The notes beneath the pieces are model-generated. The model worked only from the letters and a program-made list of their open reading frames with translations, searched no databases and was not told the DNA's origin. From NCBI RefSeq assembly GCF_900120175.1, contig NZ_FQLF01000007.1, forward strand, positions 186,001 through 250,000: a stretch of DNA of 64,000 nucleotides, given 5' to 3'. Below, in pieces: positions 1 to 9,983 of the stretch (position 1 is the stretch's first letter; every line of letters starts with the position of its first letter). The stretch comes from Oceanicoccus sp. KOV_DT_Chl. GTDB lineage: Bacteria; Pseudomonadota; Gammaproteobacteria; Pseudomonadales; Dasaniaceae. The position numbers and the translations under genes were made by a program.

Positions 1-345
1 AGTTTCAACTGTTTTTAGTGATAAAGGCTTGATGACTAATGCAGATGGTTCTGCATAAGGCTTAAGTTCGGATGGTTGGCTATCAGCGCGCCATGTCTGG
101 GGTCTTGAGCTACTACCTGCGCTGCTAAAACTGCGGACTGCTGTTCGGGAGCTAATCAAGGCGACATTACTGGCAGCCATGCTCGCGCTATTGACCTGTT
201 GGTTATTATCGACGGAGTCTATTTGCGTCTCCGGCTTTTCAGTAACATTGGTCAACAACAAATCCAGATAGTCCTGAACGGATTCAGGGCCATCGGCGGG
301 GTTATTGTTGTCGGGAGGATTGCCGCCCATACTAAAACTACTCAC
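1..345 (-). CDS. parP: CheW-like chemotaxis scaffold protein ParP, N-terminal part (runs off the window)
   Basis: An open frame of about 115 codons starts just after the ParA-like ATPase gene and leaves the window at its left edge. Only the low-complexity N-terminal region is visible: rich in Asn, Pro, Ser and Ala, with no recognised domain. The start could be GTG at 345 or ATG at 330 in the same frame. In polar gammaproteobacteria the gene following this ParA-like ATPase encodes ParP, a protein with a disordered N terminus and a C-terminal CheW-like domain that anchors polar chemoreceptor arrays with ParC. The name is inferred from position; the CheW domain is outside the window. Confidence 0.6.
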   Translation of the reverse strand, partial: MSSFSMGGNPPDNNNPADGPESVQDYLDLLLTNVTEKPETQIDSVDNNQQVNSASMAASNVALISSRTAVRSFSSAGSSSRPQTWRADSQPSELKPYAEPSALVIKPLSLKTVET

Positions 346-354
346 TGGCGATAA

Positions 355-1136
355 TTAAGCTCGTAGCCGCTCCTGTTGTTGCAACAGTAACAGCTTTAAT
401 AATGCGGTGTATGCAACCACGCCCCGTGCCTCAGGGTCAAATTTTGAAGGTACCTGACCTTCTCGGCTGGCATCACGAAAACGGGTATCCACCGGGATCA
501 TCGACGCCCAAATATTATCCGGATAGCTATTGCGCATGGTCCGCAAGGCCTTTTGCGAGGCCTGTGTGCGCCGATCAAACATCGTCGGCACAATCAAATA
601 GTTTAACTCTTTCTTCAGCGACCGCGTCACCATCATAATAGTACGAATCATTCGTTCCAGACCTTTCAGCGCCAGAAATTCAGTTTGTACAGGCACCAAC
701 AATCGCTCACTGGCTGCAAGCGCATTGATCATCAACGCCCCTAAAACCGGCGGGCTATCAATCAACACATAATCATAGGTATCCACACCAGCGCCAAGGC
801 TTTAGCGACTTTCAAACCCATGCCTTCTGCTGAGGCTCGTCTCTCCACCGTAGCCAAGGCCATGCTCGAAGGTATCAAGGTGAGATTATCTACACCGGTG
901 GTGAGCAACAGCGACTCGATTTCAGCGACTTCTATGTCGGTGGCGGCAAAAAGATTAAAGCTGCTTTTCTGCAAACTGTCAGGGTCATAACCAAAGTAAC
1001 TGGTCATTGAGCCATGCGGATCCAAATCCAGCAACAGTACACGCTGACCCTGCTCAGCCAGAAGACCACCGAGCGCAACAGCGGTGGTGGTTTTACCGAC
1101 CCCACCTTTTTGATTTGCTACTGCCCATACCCGCAT
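355..1136 (-). CDS. parC: ParA-family ATPase of chemotaxis arrays (ParC), one apparent frameshift
   Basis: The MinD/ParA-type ATPase positions chemotaxis arrays at the cell pole. The N terminus carries the deviant Walker A motif KGGVGKTTT, followed by LLDLDPHGS; the C-terminal part has the VLIDSPP switch segment and the LVPVQTE and RRTQASQK blocks of the ParA fold. The frame breaks near position 783: adding one G to the GG there (reading the minus strand) joins the two halves into about 260 residues, the normal length. It lies between motD and the CheW-like gene, as in Pseudomonas. The break fits the pattern of one-base homopolymer losses across the window, so I treat the gene as intact in the organism. 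Confidence 0.85.
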
Positions 1137-1225
1137 GCGACCTTTACCCCAACGTCAATTTGTCGTAATTATATGCTTCTTTTTGCTAGATCTAGCAATT
1201 ATCCTGCCACTGACTCGCTACGGAA

Positions 1226-2266
1226 TCAATTAGCACTTTCCGCAGCAGAATCATTGGTAAACAACAAGCCGCCATCCTCTAATTCAATAGTTTTAATACC
1301 TTGCATAGGGTCAGCCTGACTCTCGGCTTTGATATCATTAGCTGTCTCCGGCTCTTCATCACCAAAGGTGTCTACACCGGGGATGAGTATCTCTATTCGG
1401 CCAGCTTCAGCACTATCGTTCACCGGATTCAATAACTGCTCGGTACTTGTTAATTGACGCAGCTCAGGCCGTAATTCGCCAGTTTTGGAAATCATCAACA
1501 CCACGCGACGATTAGCATTTCGACCCTCTGCGGTGGCGTTATCCGCGATGGGTTGATGCTCGCCATAGCCAATAGCCGCTAATCGACCGGGCTGCAATTG
1601 CTCTTCAACAAATAACTGAACGACAGCCGCAGCTCTTGCCGTCGACAATTCCCAATTAGAAGGAAACTGGACGGTATTTATCGGCACATTATCAGTAAAA
1701 CCTTCCACCCTGATCGGGCTGGATTGATCACGCAAAATGTCAGCAATGCTGCCTAATAATTCTAGTGCGTCATTACTCAATTTCGCATCACCGGAGGCAA
1801 ACAATAATGAAGACTTGAGCTCAACCTCCAACCACTCTTCATTGCCGCGCAGGGTAATCATCTGTTGTTTAATTAGGTCGGCAAAATCTTCATCAATACG
1901 CGAATTTATTTGCTCAAACTCCGTCGGCATCACACCTTTTTCCCGTTCCTCGCCACTACCCTCACCTTCCTGATCACCCGCTTTATCCAGTATCGCGCTC
2001 GATTCTAATTCAATGAGGTTTTTGGGATTGGATTTAGCAATTTCACCAATCTGAAAAGGGTCCAGTGTACGCTGGGGGTTAATCAATTCAGGACTGGTAA
2101 ACGCTTCGCTGAGTGTTTCCGACAACACTTTATATTTGCCGTCATTAACTTGAGAGATGGAATACATCACCACAAAAAAAGCGAATAACAACGTAATAAA
2201 ATCTGCATAGGAAACCAGCCAACGTTCGTGGTTAACCGGTTCATCTATAATGCGACGGCGGGCCAT
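1226..2266 (-). CDS. motD: Flagellar stator protein MotD (MotB family)
   Basis: Plug/peptidoglycan-anchoring stator subunit of the second (MotCD-type) stator set. There is one N-terminal membrane helix at about residues 18-38 containing SYADFITLLFAFFVVMYS, whose Asp is the ion-carrying residue. An OmpA-like peptidoglycan-binding domain follows (about residues 165-262, with VEGFTDNVPI and NRRVVLMI). At 346 residues it is longer than Pseudomonas MotD because of an acidic linker after the helix and an acidic C-terminal tail. It lies 53 bases downstream of motC in the same direction. Which ion is used cannot be read safely from the sequence. Confidence 0.93.
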   Translation of the reverse strand: MARRRIIDEPVNHERWLVSYADFITLLFAFFVVMYSISQVNDGKYKVLSETLSEAFTSPELINPQRTLDPFQIGEIAKSNPKNLIELESSAILDKAGDQEGEGSGEEREKGVMPTEFEQINSRIDEDFADLIKQQMITLRGNEEWLEVELKSSLLFASGDAKLSNDALELLGSIADILRDQSSPIRVEGFTDNVPINTVQFPSNWELSTARAAAVVQLFVEEQLQPGRLAAIGYGEHQPIADNATAEGRNANRRVVLMISKTGELRPELRQLTSTEQLLNPVNDSAEAGRIEILIPGVDTFGDEEPETANDIKAESQADPMQGIKTIELEDGGLLFTNDSAAESAN

Positions 2267-2319
2267 TCGGCTCCTCTCCCAAGTCGTCGGCCTGCCCTAG
2301 TAGGCCGAACAGTAAATTA

Positions 2320-3063
2320 CTAGCGATGCAAAAAGCCATTGAGTTTAAGTTCGATCGCCCTGGGGTTTTCCCCTTCGGCAATGGAGATAATGCCTTCGAT
2401 AATTAAATCGCGAAAATCAGCCTCACGTCTGGCCAGGTTGCGCAATTTACTGGCAATAGGCAGCAGTAATAAATTGGCGAAACCAACCCCATAAATCGTT
2501 GCCACAAAAGCGATTGCAATACCTGAACCTAACATGGCGGGATCAGATAAATTACTCATCACCTGTATCAACCCCATGACCGCACCGATAATACCGATAG
2601 TTGGCGAATAGCCACCCATACTTTCATAAAATCTCGATGCATCCAGGTCACGCTGTTCCAACAACATAGATTCAACTTCCATAATGCTACGAATGCTTTC
2701 TGGCTCACTACCATCCACCAATAACTGCAAACCTTTACGCGCAAAAAAATCAACTTCAGTTTCGGCAATACTCTCTAAGCCCAGCAAACCTTCCTTGCGA
2801 GCAGCGATCGCCCAACGCACCACTTTGTCGACGCCTTTATTAAAAGCAAGATTAGGAGGAGAAAATACCCAGCGCAGGCGGCTTATTGCTAATTTCAATC
2901 CAGACAACGGTGTTTGCAACATTGCGGCACCGGTAGTGCCTCCGATAACAATCACTGCTGCGGGAACATTCACTAACGCGGCCAAGGTGCCGCCTTCGAG
3001 ATAATTACCACCAAGAATGGCAGCAAAGCCAATAATGACGCCAAATATACTGAGAATATCCAT
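2320..3063 (-). CDS. motC: Flagellar stator protein MotC (MotA family)
   Basis: MotA/PomA-type stator subunit of 247 residues with four predicted membrane helices: two near the N terminus, a cytoplasmic loop, then two around residues 150-205. The family block YSPTIGIIGAVMGLIQVM and the basic/acidic cytoplasmic segment that contacts FliG are present. It starts 10 bases after cheB and precedes motD, so cheB-motC-motD are probably one transcript. The pair forms the proton- or sodium-driven torque channel. Confidence 0.94.
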   Translation of the reverse strand: MDILSIFGVIIGFAAILGGNYLEGGTLAALVNVPAAVIVIGGTTGAAMLQTPLSGLKLAISRLRWVFSPPNLAFNKGVDKVVRWAIAARKEGLLGLESIAETEVDFFARKGLQLLVDGSEPESIRSIMEVESMLLEQRDLDASRFYESMGGYSPTIGIIGAVMGLIQVMSNLSDPAMLGSGIAIAFVATIYGVGFANLLLLPIASKLRNLARREADFRDLIIEGIISIAEGENPRAIELKLNGFLHR

Positions 3064-3073
3064 TGGCTATGGC

Positions 3074-4207
3074 CTAACCGATTTCAGTCAGGCGCACACC
3101 TACCTGCTGAAGAGGAAGAATTTCATCGGCAAGATTCGCCCGTGCGATGGCCATGGGCATGCCATAGATAACAGAAGTAGCCTCATCCTGAGCCCACACG
3201 GTAGCACCTTTTTGCTTTAATAACTTCGCGCCTTCACAGCCATCAGAACCCATTCCGGTAAGCACTACGGCCAGCACTTTGCTGTCGTAAGCATTAGCTG
3301 CTGAGCCAAATGTAATATCAACACAAGGTTTATAATTCAAGCGCTCATCGCCTGGTAATACTTTGACCTTACCGCCTTTTACTACCATCAGCTGCTTTCC
3401 GCCTGGCGCCAATAACGCAACACCCGGTTGCAAACTATCGCCATCCTTGGCTTCTTTCACTTTAATTCTACACAGTGAATCCAAACGCTCGGCAAAGGCC
3501 GATGTAAAGGTAGAAGGCATATGCTGAATAAGTACAATTGGCAGAGAAAAATTTGCCGGCAACTTTGTTAGCACGTTTTGCAATGCAACTGGCCCACCTG
3601 TAGAGGTGCCAATGGCTAATAAGCTATAACTTTTATTACTGCGTCGAGGTGCCGGTGAAGTCGCGGGCTTGGTAGGTACTGGTTGAGCAGGTGCTGGCGC
3701 GGAGGCTCTGGTAGTAGGGGCAGGTGCTACTGAAGCTGATTTTGCCGCAGAATCCGGCGCACTTGCACTAACGCCAAGGGCACTCTGCTGACGCATTCTG
3801 CCGCCTTTTCCTGCCTGCGCGACAGTTAATATCCGCTCCGCTAATTTCTTTTTTAGTACAGTAGAATTTTTTGAAATTTCTTCAAAGTTTTTCGGTAAGT
3901 AATCAACAGCACCCGCCTCCAGCGAGTCCAGTGTTACTCTAGCACCTTCATAGGTCAATGAGGAAAACATTAGAATCGGCGTTGGACACTGACTCATGAT
4001 TTGCTTAACGGCAGTGATACCGTCCATCACGGGCATTTCGTAATCCATAGTGATGACGTCTGGCTTTAATTTTAAAGCCATCTCTACGCCTTCTCGACCA
4101 TTACTCGCCGCGCCAACAACTTTTAAACCTTCAAAGCCATTGATCATTTCACTCAAGCGACGACGAAAAAATCCAGAGTCATCAACTACCAAGACGGAAA
4201 CCGTCAT
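3074..4207 (-). CDS. cheB: Chemotaxis methylesterase/glutamine deamidase CheB
   Basis: CheB demethylates or deamidates receptor glutamyl residues during adaptation. Receiver domain at residues 1-120: VVDDSGFFRR acidic pocket, phospho-acceptor Asp in ITMDYEMPVMDG, and Lys in LPKNFEE. An Ala/Pro/Ser-rich linker runs from about 145 to 190, and the C-terminal esterase domain has the catalytic triad signatures GTSTGGP (Ser), IQHMPSTFT (His) and VVLTGMGSDG (Asp). At 377 residues it is complete and unbroken. It is encoded between cheA and motC. Confidence 0.96.
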   Translation of the reverse strand: MTVSVLVVDDSGFFRRRLSEMINGFEGLKVVGAASNGREGVEMALKLKPDVITMDYEMPVMDGITAVKQIMSQCPTPILMFSSLTYEGARVTLDSLEAGAVDYLPKNFEEISKNSTVLKKKLAERILTVAQAGKGGRMRQQSALGVSASAPDSAAKSASVAPAPTTRASAPAPAQPVPTKPATSPAPRRSNKSYSLLAIGTSTGGPVALQNVLTKLPANFSLPIVLIQHMPSTFTSAFAERLDSLCRIKVKEAKDGDSLQPGVALLAPGGKQLMVVKGGKVKVLPGDERLNYKPCVDITFGSAANAYDSKVLAVVLTGMGSDGCEGAKLLKQKGATVWAQDEATSVIYGMPMAIARANLADEILPLQQVGVRLTEIG

Positions 4208-4279
4208 CCATTACCTCGTACTTCACATCTAACATTAACTAGCAAATGGTTGGCACATAACAGCGCCTTACCAAAAATA

Positions 4280-6487
4280 TTACCCTGCATAGCGTTTGAG
4301 CATACTAGGCACATCAAGAATCAATGCAATTCGACCATCACCAGTAATCGTTGCCCCGGCCATTCCCGGTGTACCTTGCAACATTTTTCCCAGCGGTTTA
4401 ATAACAACTTCTTCCTGACCTATTAGCTGATCCACAACAAAACCAACGCGCTGAGTACCCACTGAGACAATCACTACATGAGCACTTTCTTCTGGTTCAA
4501 CACCACCATAATTGCCATTAACCAACCACTTTTTTAAATAAAATAATGGTAGCGCCTTATCGCGCACAGTCACCACTTCCTGACCATCAACAACATTGGT
4601 ACGAGTCAGATCCATATGGAAAATTTCATTCACACTCACCAATGGAAAAGCAAAAGTTTGCTCACCTAACATCACCATTAAAGTGGGCATAATAGCTAAC
4701 GTCAGCGGCACTTTAATTTCTAAACGGGTACCTTCCCCCACTTTAGAACGAATTTCTACGCTGCCATTAAGCTGTGTGATTTTGGTTTTCACCACATCCA
4801 TACCAACCCCGCGACCCGATACATCTGAAATCTCGGTTTTGGTAGAAAAGCCGGCATGAAAATAATATTAAAACATTCGGTATCACTTAAACGAGCAGCG
4901 GCGTCCTCATCAAACAAGCCTTTTTCGATGGCTTTATTTCGCAACATATCCGGATCCATACCGCCGCCGTCATCAGTAATTGACAACAAGATATGGTCAC
5001 CCTCTTGCTCAGCCGCGAGGATAATTTTACCTATTCTAGGTTTACCCGCTTTCTCTCGTACATCAGGCATTTCTATACCGTGGTCAACCGAGTTGCGCAC
5101 CAGGTGAACCAGAGGATCAGCTAACGCTTCAACCAGGTTTTTATCCAGATCGGTTTCTTCACCCAGCATTTCCAGCGAAATTTCTTTCTTCAAACTGCGA
5201 GCCAAATCCCGTACTACTCGAGGAAAACGACCAAACACTTTTTTGATGGGTTGCATCCGCGTTTCATAACTGCAGTTTGCAAATCAGCCGTCACCACATC
5301 TAAATTAGATACGGCTTTAGTCATTACTTCATCACCACTCTTGGCACCTAAGCGCACCAATCGATTACGGACCAATACCAGCTCGCCCACCATGTTCATG
5401 ATGTCGTCAAGACGCTGGGTATCTACCCGCACCGTGGCCTCAGCGGCAGGACTTTCTTTAGCTGCCGGGGGCTTAGCTGCTGGAGGTGCTTTAGCTGGCG
5501 GCGCAGAGGGTTTCTTTTCTTCTGCAGCGGCCGGCTTTGGTGTTGGGGGCGGAGGTGGTGGGGGCGGAGGCGGCGCACTGGCCGGGGGGGTTGAGTATCA
5601 CCACCGATATCGGTAGGCCCTTGTCCTTCTCCATGTAGCTGGTCTAGTAAAGCCTCAAACTCATCATCATTGATAACATCATCGCCGCCTGCAGCAGCTG
5701 GCGCCGGTTTATTGTCAGCAGCAGGTTTAGCGGTACTAGCTCCTGGCGCACCGGAGCCATGTAATTCGTTCAGTAATGCTTCGAATTCATCTTCCGTTAT
5801 TTCATCATTATTTGAACTAGCGGCGGCCGGAGGTGGTGTAGGCTGCGACGCTGTCGCCCCGCTGTGCTGCCCTTTACCATGAATATTATCCAGTAACGCC
5901 TCAAATTCATCATCGCTAATTTCATCGGAGTCACTGCTGGCTGCAGGGGTTGCTGCCGCAGCCGGAGCCTCTGCAGGATCTGCGATCGCATTGAGGAACT
6001 GTTCAAACTCGGCATCAGTGATGTCACCGCCTGGCTCTGGCTCTGCAGCTGGCACTTCTTCAGCTGCATCTACTGGCGCTTCAGCCGTACCTGCAGCATC
6101 TTCTGCAACGACTAATGCACCTAAACGTTCCAGCAATTCCGGATCTGCTGGCGAGGGCGCATTACCGCCTTGCACTTCTGCAAACATTTCATTAACGGCA
6201 TCCAGCGCTTGCAGCACCACATCCATTAACTCAGGCGTAACGCTACGCTTACCGGTACGTAAAAAATCAAATAGATTTTCAGTGATGTGACAGCAATCCA
6301 CCAGTGCAGTGAGCTGCAGAAAACCCGCACCACCCTTAACGGTATGAAATCCACGGAATATAGCATTGAGTAAACCGACATCATCAGGACGTTGTTCCAG
6401 GTCGACCAACTGTTCAGACAATTGCTCCAGAATTTCACCGGCCTCAACCAGAAAATCCTGCAGTATTTCTTCGTCTTCACCGAACAT
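4280..6487 (-). CDS. cheA: Chemotaxis histidine kinase CheA, three apparent frameshifts
   Basis: The central kinase of the array is about 735 residues once the frame is restored. Domains in order: Hpt domain with the phosphorylated His in FHTVKGGAGFL (about residue 50); a long Ala/Pro-rich linker holding four copies of an acidic motif of the form EFEALL-(2)-LHG; dimerisation domain (RLDDIMNMVGELVLVRNRL); HATPase (HLVRNSVDHGIE, DDGGGMD, DVSGRGVGMD); and a C-terminal CheW-like domain. The frame breaks at the C7 run at 5584-5590, at AAA near 5262 and at GG near 4851 (minus-strand bases). In each case one added base in the run restores the expected residues. The repeated breaks look like assembly errors rather than three separate mutations. 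Confidence 0.93.
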
Positions 6488-6545
6488 TAATTACTCCCCA
6501 GTAACCACTCGCAATGCTAGCTAACAAACGTCTTAGTCGAATCGT

Positions 6546-7367
6546 CTAAAAACCCAGGCTCGATAACAAATCATCCACATCATCCTGTCCTGACACCACA
6601 TCATTGCGCTGTTCCGCATTAATCTGTGGCCCCTCTGCAGTTACATCTTTACTTTCAGCTGACACATCTTCCGTTTTGGCAACTTCGGCTTTCCTAACAA
6701 TTCCGGTTAATTCTTCTACTTGCCCAGCCACTCGCATCAACTCGACCAGACGCTCCTCAACCTCCTGTACCAAGCTAATAACTTTTTTGATCACCTGGCC
6801 AGTTAAGTCCTGAAAATCCTGCGCCAACAGAATCGTATTCAACTTGTCACTAAGCTGAGTCGATGAATCTGTTGAGAATGCTAAATATTCATCAATACGC
6901 CGGTATAAATCCCGAAACTCTTCAGGGTCCATCTCGCGACGCAGTAAACGCCCCCAATCCTCGCGTAAAGCCACAGCCTTATCGCCAATTGCAGACGCCA
7001 GCGGAATCCCCTCCTCCACCATGTCCATAGTCTTATCGGCAGAACTCTGCGTAAGATTAATGACATAATCGAGACGATCCTGGGCATTGGTCATTTTTGA
7101 CTCGACATCACCCGCGGCATCACTCTCGCTAGTATTTGGAATCTCAGGTGCGCCAATATCGAAATTAACGATGGCCTCATGTAAACCACGAGTTAATTTA
7201 CCTACTTCGCGGTAAATATTACGGTCGCGAGCCTCATTGAGGTCCTCTATCGCACTAGAAGCACCGGTGAAGTCCCCGGCCTCTAAGCGATCGACTAGCG
7301 TGCGGGCCCGGCCTTTCAGCTCATCCCACACCCCGTCGAGTTCGGTGCCTTTGTCTTTTCCCAACAT
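6546..7367 (-). CDS. cheZ: CheY-P phosphatase CheZ
   Basis: CheZ speeds dephosphorylation of CheY. The protein has 273 residues, mostly helical, with the catalytic block LLAQDFQDLTGQVIKKV whose Gln enters the CheY active site. The acidic C-terminal tail ends in DVDDLLSSLGF, the short CheY-binding helix. The linker before that tail is long, rich in Lys/Glu and Val, and unlikely to be folded. It lies between cheY and cheA in the usual order. Confidence 0.94.
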   Translation of the reverse strand: MLGKDKGTELDGVWDELKGRARTLVDRLEAGDFTGASSAIEDLNEARDRNIYREVGKLTRGLHEAIVNFDIGAPEIPNTSESDAAGDVESKMTNAQDRLDYVINLTQSSADKTMDMVEEGIPLASAIGDKAVALREDWGRLLRREMDPEEFRDLYRRIDEYLAFSTDSSTQLSDKLNTILLAQDFQDLTGQVIKKVISLVQEVEERLVELMRVAGQVEELTGIVRKAEVAKTEDVSAESKDVTAEGPQINAEQRNDVVSGQDDVDDLLSSLGF

Positions 7368-7423
7368 GGAATTGTTTTACCTTGCGTCAGTGACTTAGCG
7401 GTTACGGCTGTTACCCAGCCTGA

Positions 7424-7810
7424 CTAACCCTGAACCCGCTCGAAAATCTTATCGATCTTTTCTTTTAATACGGCTGCGGTAAATGGCTTCACTACATAGC
7501 CGTTAACGCCTGCTTGAGCAGCTTCAACAATTTGATCGCGCTTGGCTTCAGCAGTTACCATCAAAATAGGCATGTTCTTCAATCGCTCATCAGCACGAAC
7601 CGCTTTCAATAAATCGATACCGGTCATGCCCGGCATATTCCAGTCAGTGACCAGAAAATCAAAATTGCCATTTTGCAGCATCGGCAATGCAGTGACACCG
7701 TCATCTGCTTCCGATGTATTGGTAAAACCCAAATCACGCAATAGGTTTTTGATAATTCGCCGCATTGTTGAAAAATCGTCAACAATGAGAATTTTCATAT
7801 CTTTGTTCAA
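7424..7810 (-). CDS. cheY: Chemotaxis response regulator CheY
   Basis: Single receiver domain of 128 residues that binds FliM when phosphorylated. The acidic pair is in [10 protein letters not shown], the phospho-acceptor Asp in [12 protein letters not shown], the conserved Thr in VTAEAK and the Lys in VVKPFTA. I favour the TTG start at 7810 because GGAGG lies about six bases upstream of it; the in-frame ATG four codons later has no spaced Shine-Dalgarno. It is first in the cheYZAB series and follows a sigma-28 promoter. Confidence 0.96.
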   Translation of the reverse strand: MNKDMKILIVDDFSTMRRIIKNLLRDLGFTNTSEADDGVTALPMLQNGNFDFLVTDWNMPGMTGIDLLKAVRADERLKNMPILMVTAEAKRDQIVEAAQAGVNGYVVKPFTAAVLKEKIDKIFERVQG

Positions 7811-7967
7811 AGCTACCTCCAGAGAATTTCAGGCTTTGACGTATAAAGTGACGTACCTATCCAGTCTAGCCCCTGCTGTGGGGGTATCCAGTAGATAACG
7901 GCTTTTATAGCAATTTTTATCGAGATTTTCATAGAAAAATTATGTATTTATCTCATTAAGTTAAAGC

Positions 7968-7994
7968 TTATCGGCCAATGGCAAAAAAACTGTA
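7968..7994 (-). promoter_or_regulatory. Sigma-28 (FliA) promoter of the cheY operon
   Basis: Reading the minus strand, TACAGTTT is followed by exactly 11 bases and then GCCGATAA. The second element matches the FliA consensus exactly; the first differs from TAAAGTTT at one base. It sits about 160 bases upstream of cheY and downstream of fliA, so the sigma factor made by fliA would switch on the che and motCD genes next to it. Confidence 0.85.
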
Positions 7995-8025
7995 TAGATT
8001 GCGCTCAGCGGCAAGCGAGAATGGT

Positions 8026-8775
8026 TTACTCAGAAGGCGGGTTAGATTGCCAGTCGACCAACCGACTTCGCAATCGCAAGGCGGCCTGACTATGGATTTG
8101 GCTAACACGGGATTCACTCACCCCCAACACCAAGCCTATTTCTTTGAGGTTCAATTCTTCATCGTAGTACAAAGCTAACACCAACCGCTCACGCTCCGGT
8201 AAGGTAGCAATAGCTGCCGCCAAACCCCTGCGTAAAGCGTCACTTTGGATACCGTCCAACGGATCTGCTGCGGAGCTGGGTAGTTGCTCTTCAGGACGAT
8301 CATCACCACTGATTAACTCGTCATAACTAAACAACTTACTCGAGGCTGAATCTTTAATAATGCTGTAGTACTCATCCAGCTCTACGCCTAACTCAGCTGC
8401 CACCTCATTATCACTGGCATCACGACCAAAACGCGATTCAACAGTACGAATAGCCTCCGAAACCCGACGCGAATTTCGGTGCACCGACCGCGGTGCCCAA
8501 TCACCACGCCTGACATCATCAATCATGGCACCACGAATACGAATCCCGGCATAGGTTTCGAAGCTGGCTCCTTTGGACACGTCGTAATTGCGAGCAGCTT
8601 CCATCAAACCAATCAATCCAGCCTGCACCAGATCTTCAACCAAAACACTAGAGGGCATTCTCGCCAACAGATGATGAGCGATTCGTTTGACCAGTGGTGC
8701 GTAGCGCTCCACCATGTCTTCCATCGATGGTTTATCGACGTCGTTATACATTGCCACCCCTTCAGACAAGGACAT
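8026..8775 (-). CDS. fliA: Flagellar sigma factor FliA (sigma-28)
   Basis: Sigma-70-family group 3 factor for late flagellar and chemotaxis genes. Region 2 (ERYAPLVKRIAHHLLARMP, DLVQAGLIGLMEA, FETYAGIRIRGAMIDDVRR), region 3 and region 4 (LPERERLVLALYYDEELNLKEIG, SESRVSQIHSQA) are all present. I chose the ATG at 8775, which overlaps the fleN stop as TAATG and gives an N terminus like that of Pseudomonas FliA. A second ATG at 8751 with AGGGG before it is the alternative. Upstream codons in the same frame overlap fleN and are not needed. Confidence 0.95.
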   Translation of the reverse strand: MSLSEGVAMYNDVDKPSMEDMVERYAPLVKRIAHHLLARMPSSVLVEDLVQAGLIGLMEAARNYDVSKGASFETYAGIRIRGAMIDDVRRGDWAPRSVHRNSRRVSEAIRTVESRFGRDASDNEVAAELGVELDEYYSIIKDSASSKLFSYDELISGDDRPEEQLPSSAADPLDGIQSDALRRGLAAAIATLPERERLVLALYYDEELNLKEIGLVLGVSESRVSQIHSQAALRLRSRLVDWQSNPPSE

Positions 8776-9599
8776 TATTGATGTCCTGCTGCACCCTCTA
8801 CCAAACGCTCGACAAAAAACTCGAGATGCCCGCGCGGAGTAGAAGGCAACGGCCAAAGATCCACTTTTTCAGCCAGTTGTTTATATGCCAGAGCAGCCTT
8901 GCTACGGGGAGAAAGTTCGACAACTGGCTTTTGGCGCTGAACCGCCTTACGTACCGCTTCATCGAAAGGAATATTGCCAACGTACTGTAAGGTCACATCG
9001 AGAAAACGGTCAGTCACTTGCGTCAGCTTATTAAAAAGATTGCGCCCCTCTTGGGTAGTGCGCGTCATATTGGCAACCACTCGAAAGCGATCAACGCCGT
9101 AATCCTTGTTCAGTAATTTAATCAGCGCATAGGCATCGGTAATGGATGATGGTTCATCGCAAACCACCACTAAAATTTCCTGGGAAGCACGAACAAAACT
9201 TACCACCGAATCGGAAATACCGGCAGCGGTGTCAATCACCAGCACATCAATCTGATTACTAATTTCACTGAAGGCATGAATTAAACCCGCATGCTCCATT
9301 GCCCCCAACATGGTCATGCGCTGAGTGCCTGATGACGCCGGAATAATTCTAATGCCACCCGGCCCAGTCAACATAATGTCATTGAGGGAGCAATGACCCG
9401 CCAGCACATCTTCAAGATTTTGCTTGGGCCGCAAGCCTAATAGCACATCTATATTCGCCAAACCTAAATCCGCATCCATCAAAGCAACGCGGCGACCCAT
9501 CCCAGCCAAACACACACTCAAGTTGATGGAGACATTGGTTTTGCCAACTCCCCCTTTGCCGCCGGTAACTGCAATAACTTGAACGGGATGAGAACTCAT
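8775..9599 (-). CDS. fleN: Flagellar number regulator FleN/FlhG (MinD-like ATPase)
   Basis: MinD-like ATPase of 274 residues that limits polar flagellar number, acting with FlhF and the master regulator. N-terminal deviant Walker A is TGGKGGVGKTN; DADLGLANIDVLLGL and VLIDTAAGISDSV are the switch blocks. The N-terminal activation helix seen in many FlhG proteins is very short here. It is translationally coupled to fliA. It is separated from flhF by 384 bases, whereas these genes are usually nearly adjacent. Confidence 0.94.
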   Translation of the reverse strand: MSSHPVQVIAVTGGKGGVGKTNVSINLSVCLAGMGRRVALMDADLGLANIDVLLGLRPKQNLEDVLAGHCSLNDIMLTGPGGIRIIPASSGTQRMTMLGAMEHAGLIHAFSEISNQIDVLVIDTAAGISDSVVSFVRASQEILVVVCDEPSSITDAYALIKLLNKDYGVDRFRVVANMTRTTQEGRNLFNKLTQVTDRFLDVTLQYVGNIPFDEAVRKAVQRQKPVVELSPRSKAALAYKQLAEKVDLWPLPSTPRGHLEFFVERLVEGAAGHQ

Positions 9600-9983
9600 T
9601 TGTTGGATATGCTCCTATGATTACAGCTGCGGTTTTTCATTTTGATATTATTTTGTTAGCTGGTTTTTTTGTAGCCAGCACACAGTCCGAATTTATAACG
9701 TAAAGGCTCAGCCTATCGGTATTGCTAGAAGTAAAAAACTGTTTAACCATAACTACTTCAGCCACCAACTTAACAACTTACTTCATCTAGCCATGAGTCA
9801 GCAAGTAGTATAAATACTTAACTCCTTAACAGCCATCAAAAACAGCGGAATGATGATAACAGAGCATTAGATCATGGCCAGAGGCTAACCTTTCGCGCCA
9901 CCACATACTAAACGGCTATTGCAACAACCGTTTAATAGCTCAAAAACTCTCAGAACTCCAGCTTTCCACTCACTCAACAACAA
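9600..9983. other. Unusually long flhF-fleN intergenic region, no gene seen
   Basis: No credible reading frame or RNA gene is visible. A five-base stem (GCTGG / CCAGC) around a T-run lies at about 9659-9679. No sigma-54 or sigma-28 promoter was found by eye. The stretch is AT-rich and could hold a fleN promoter I cannot recognise. Confidence 0.4.

Noticed and set aside
5251-6290. Long plus-strand open frames rich in Ala, Gly and Ser opposite cheA
   Set aside because: They are mirror frames of the Ala/Pro-rich CheA linker, without start signals.
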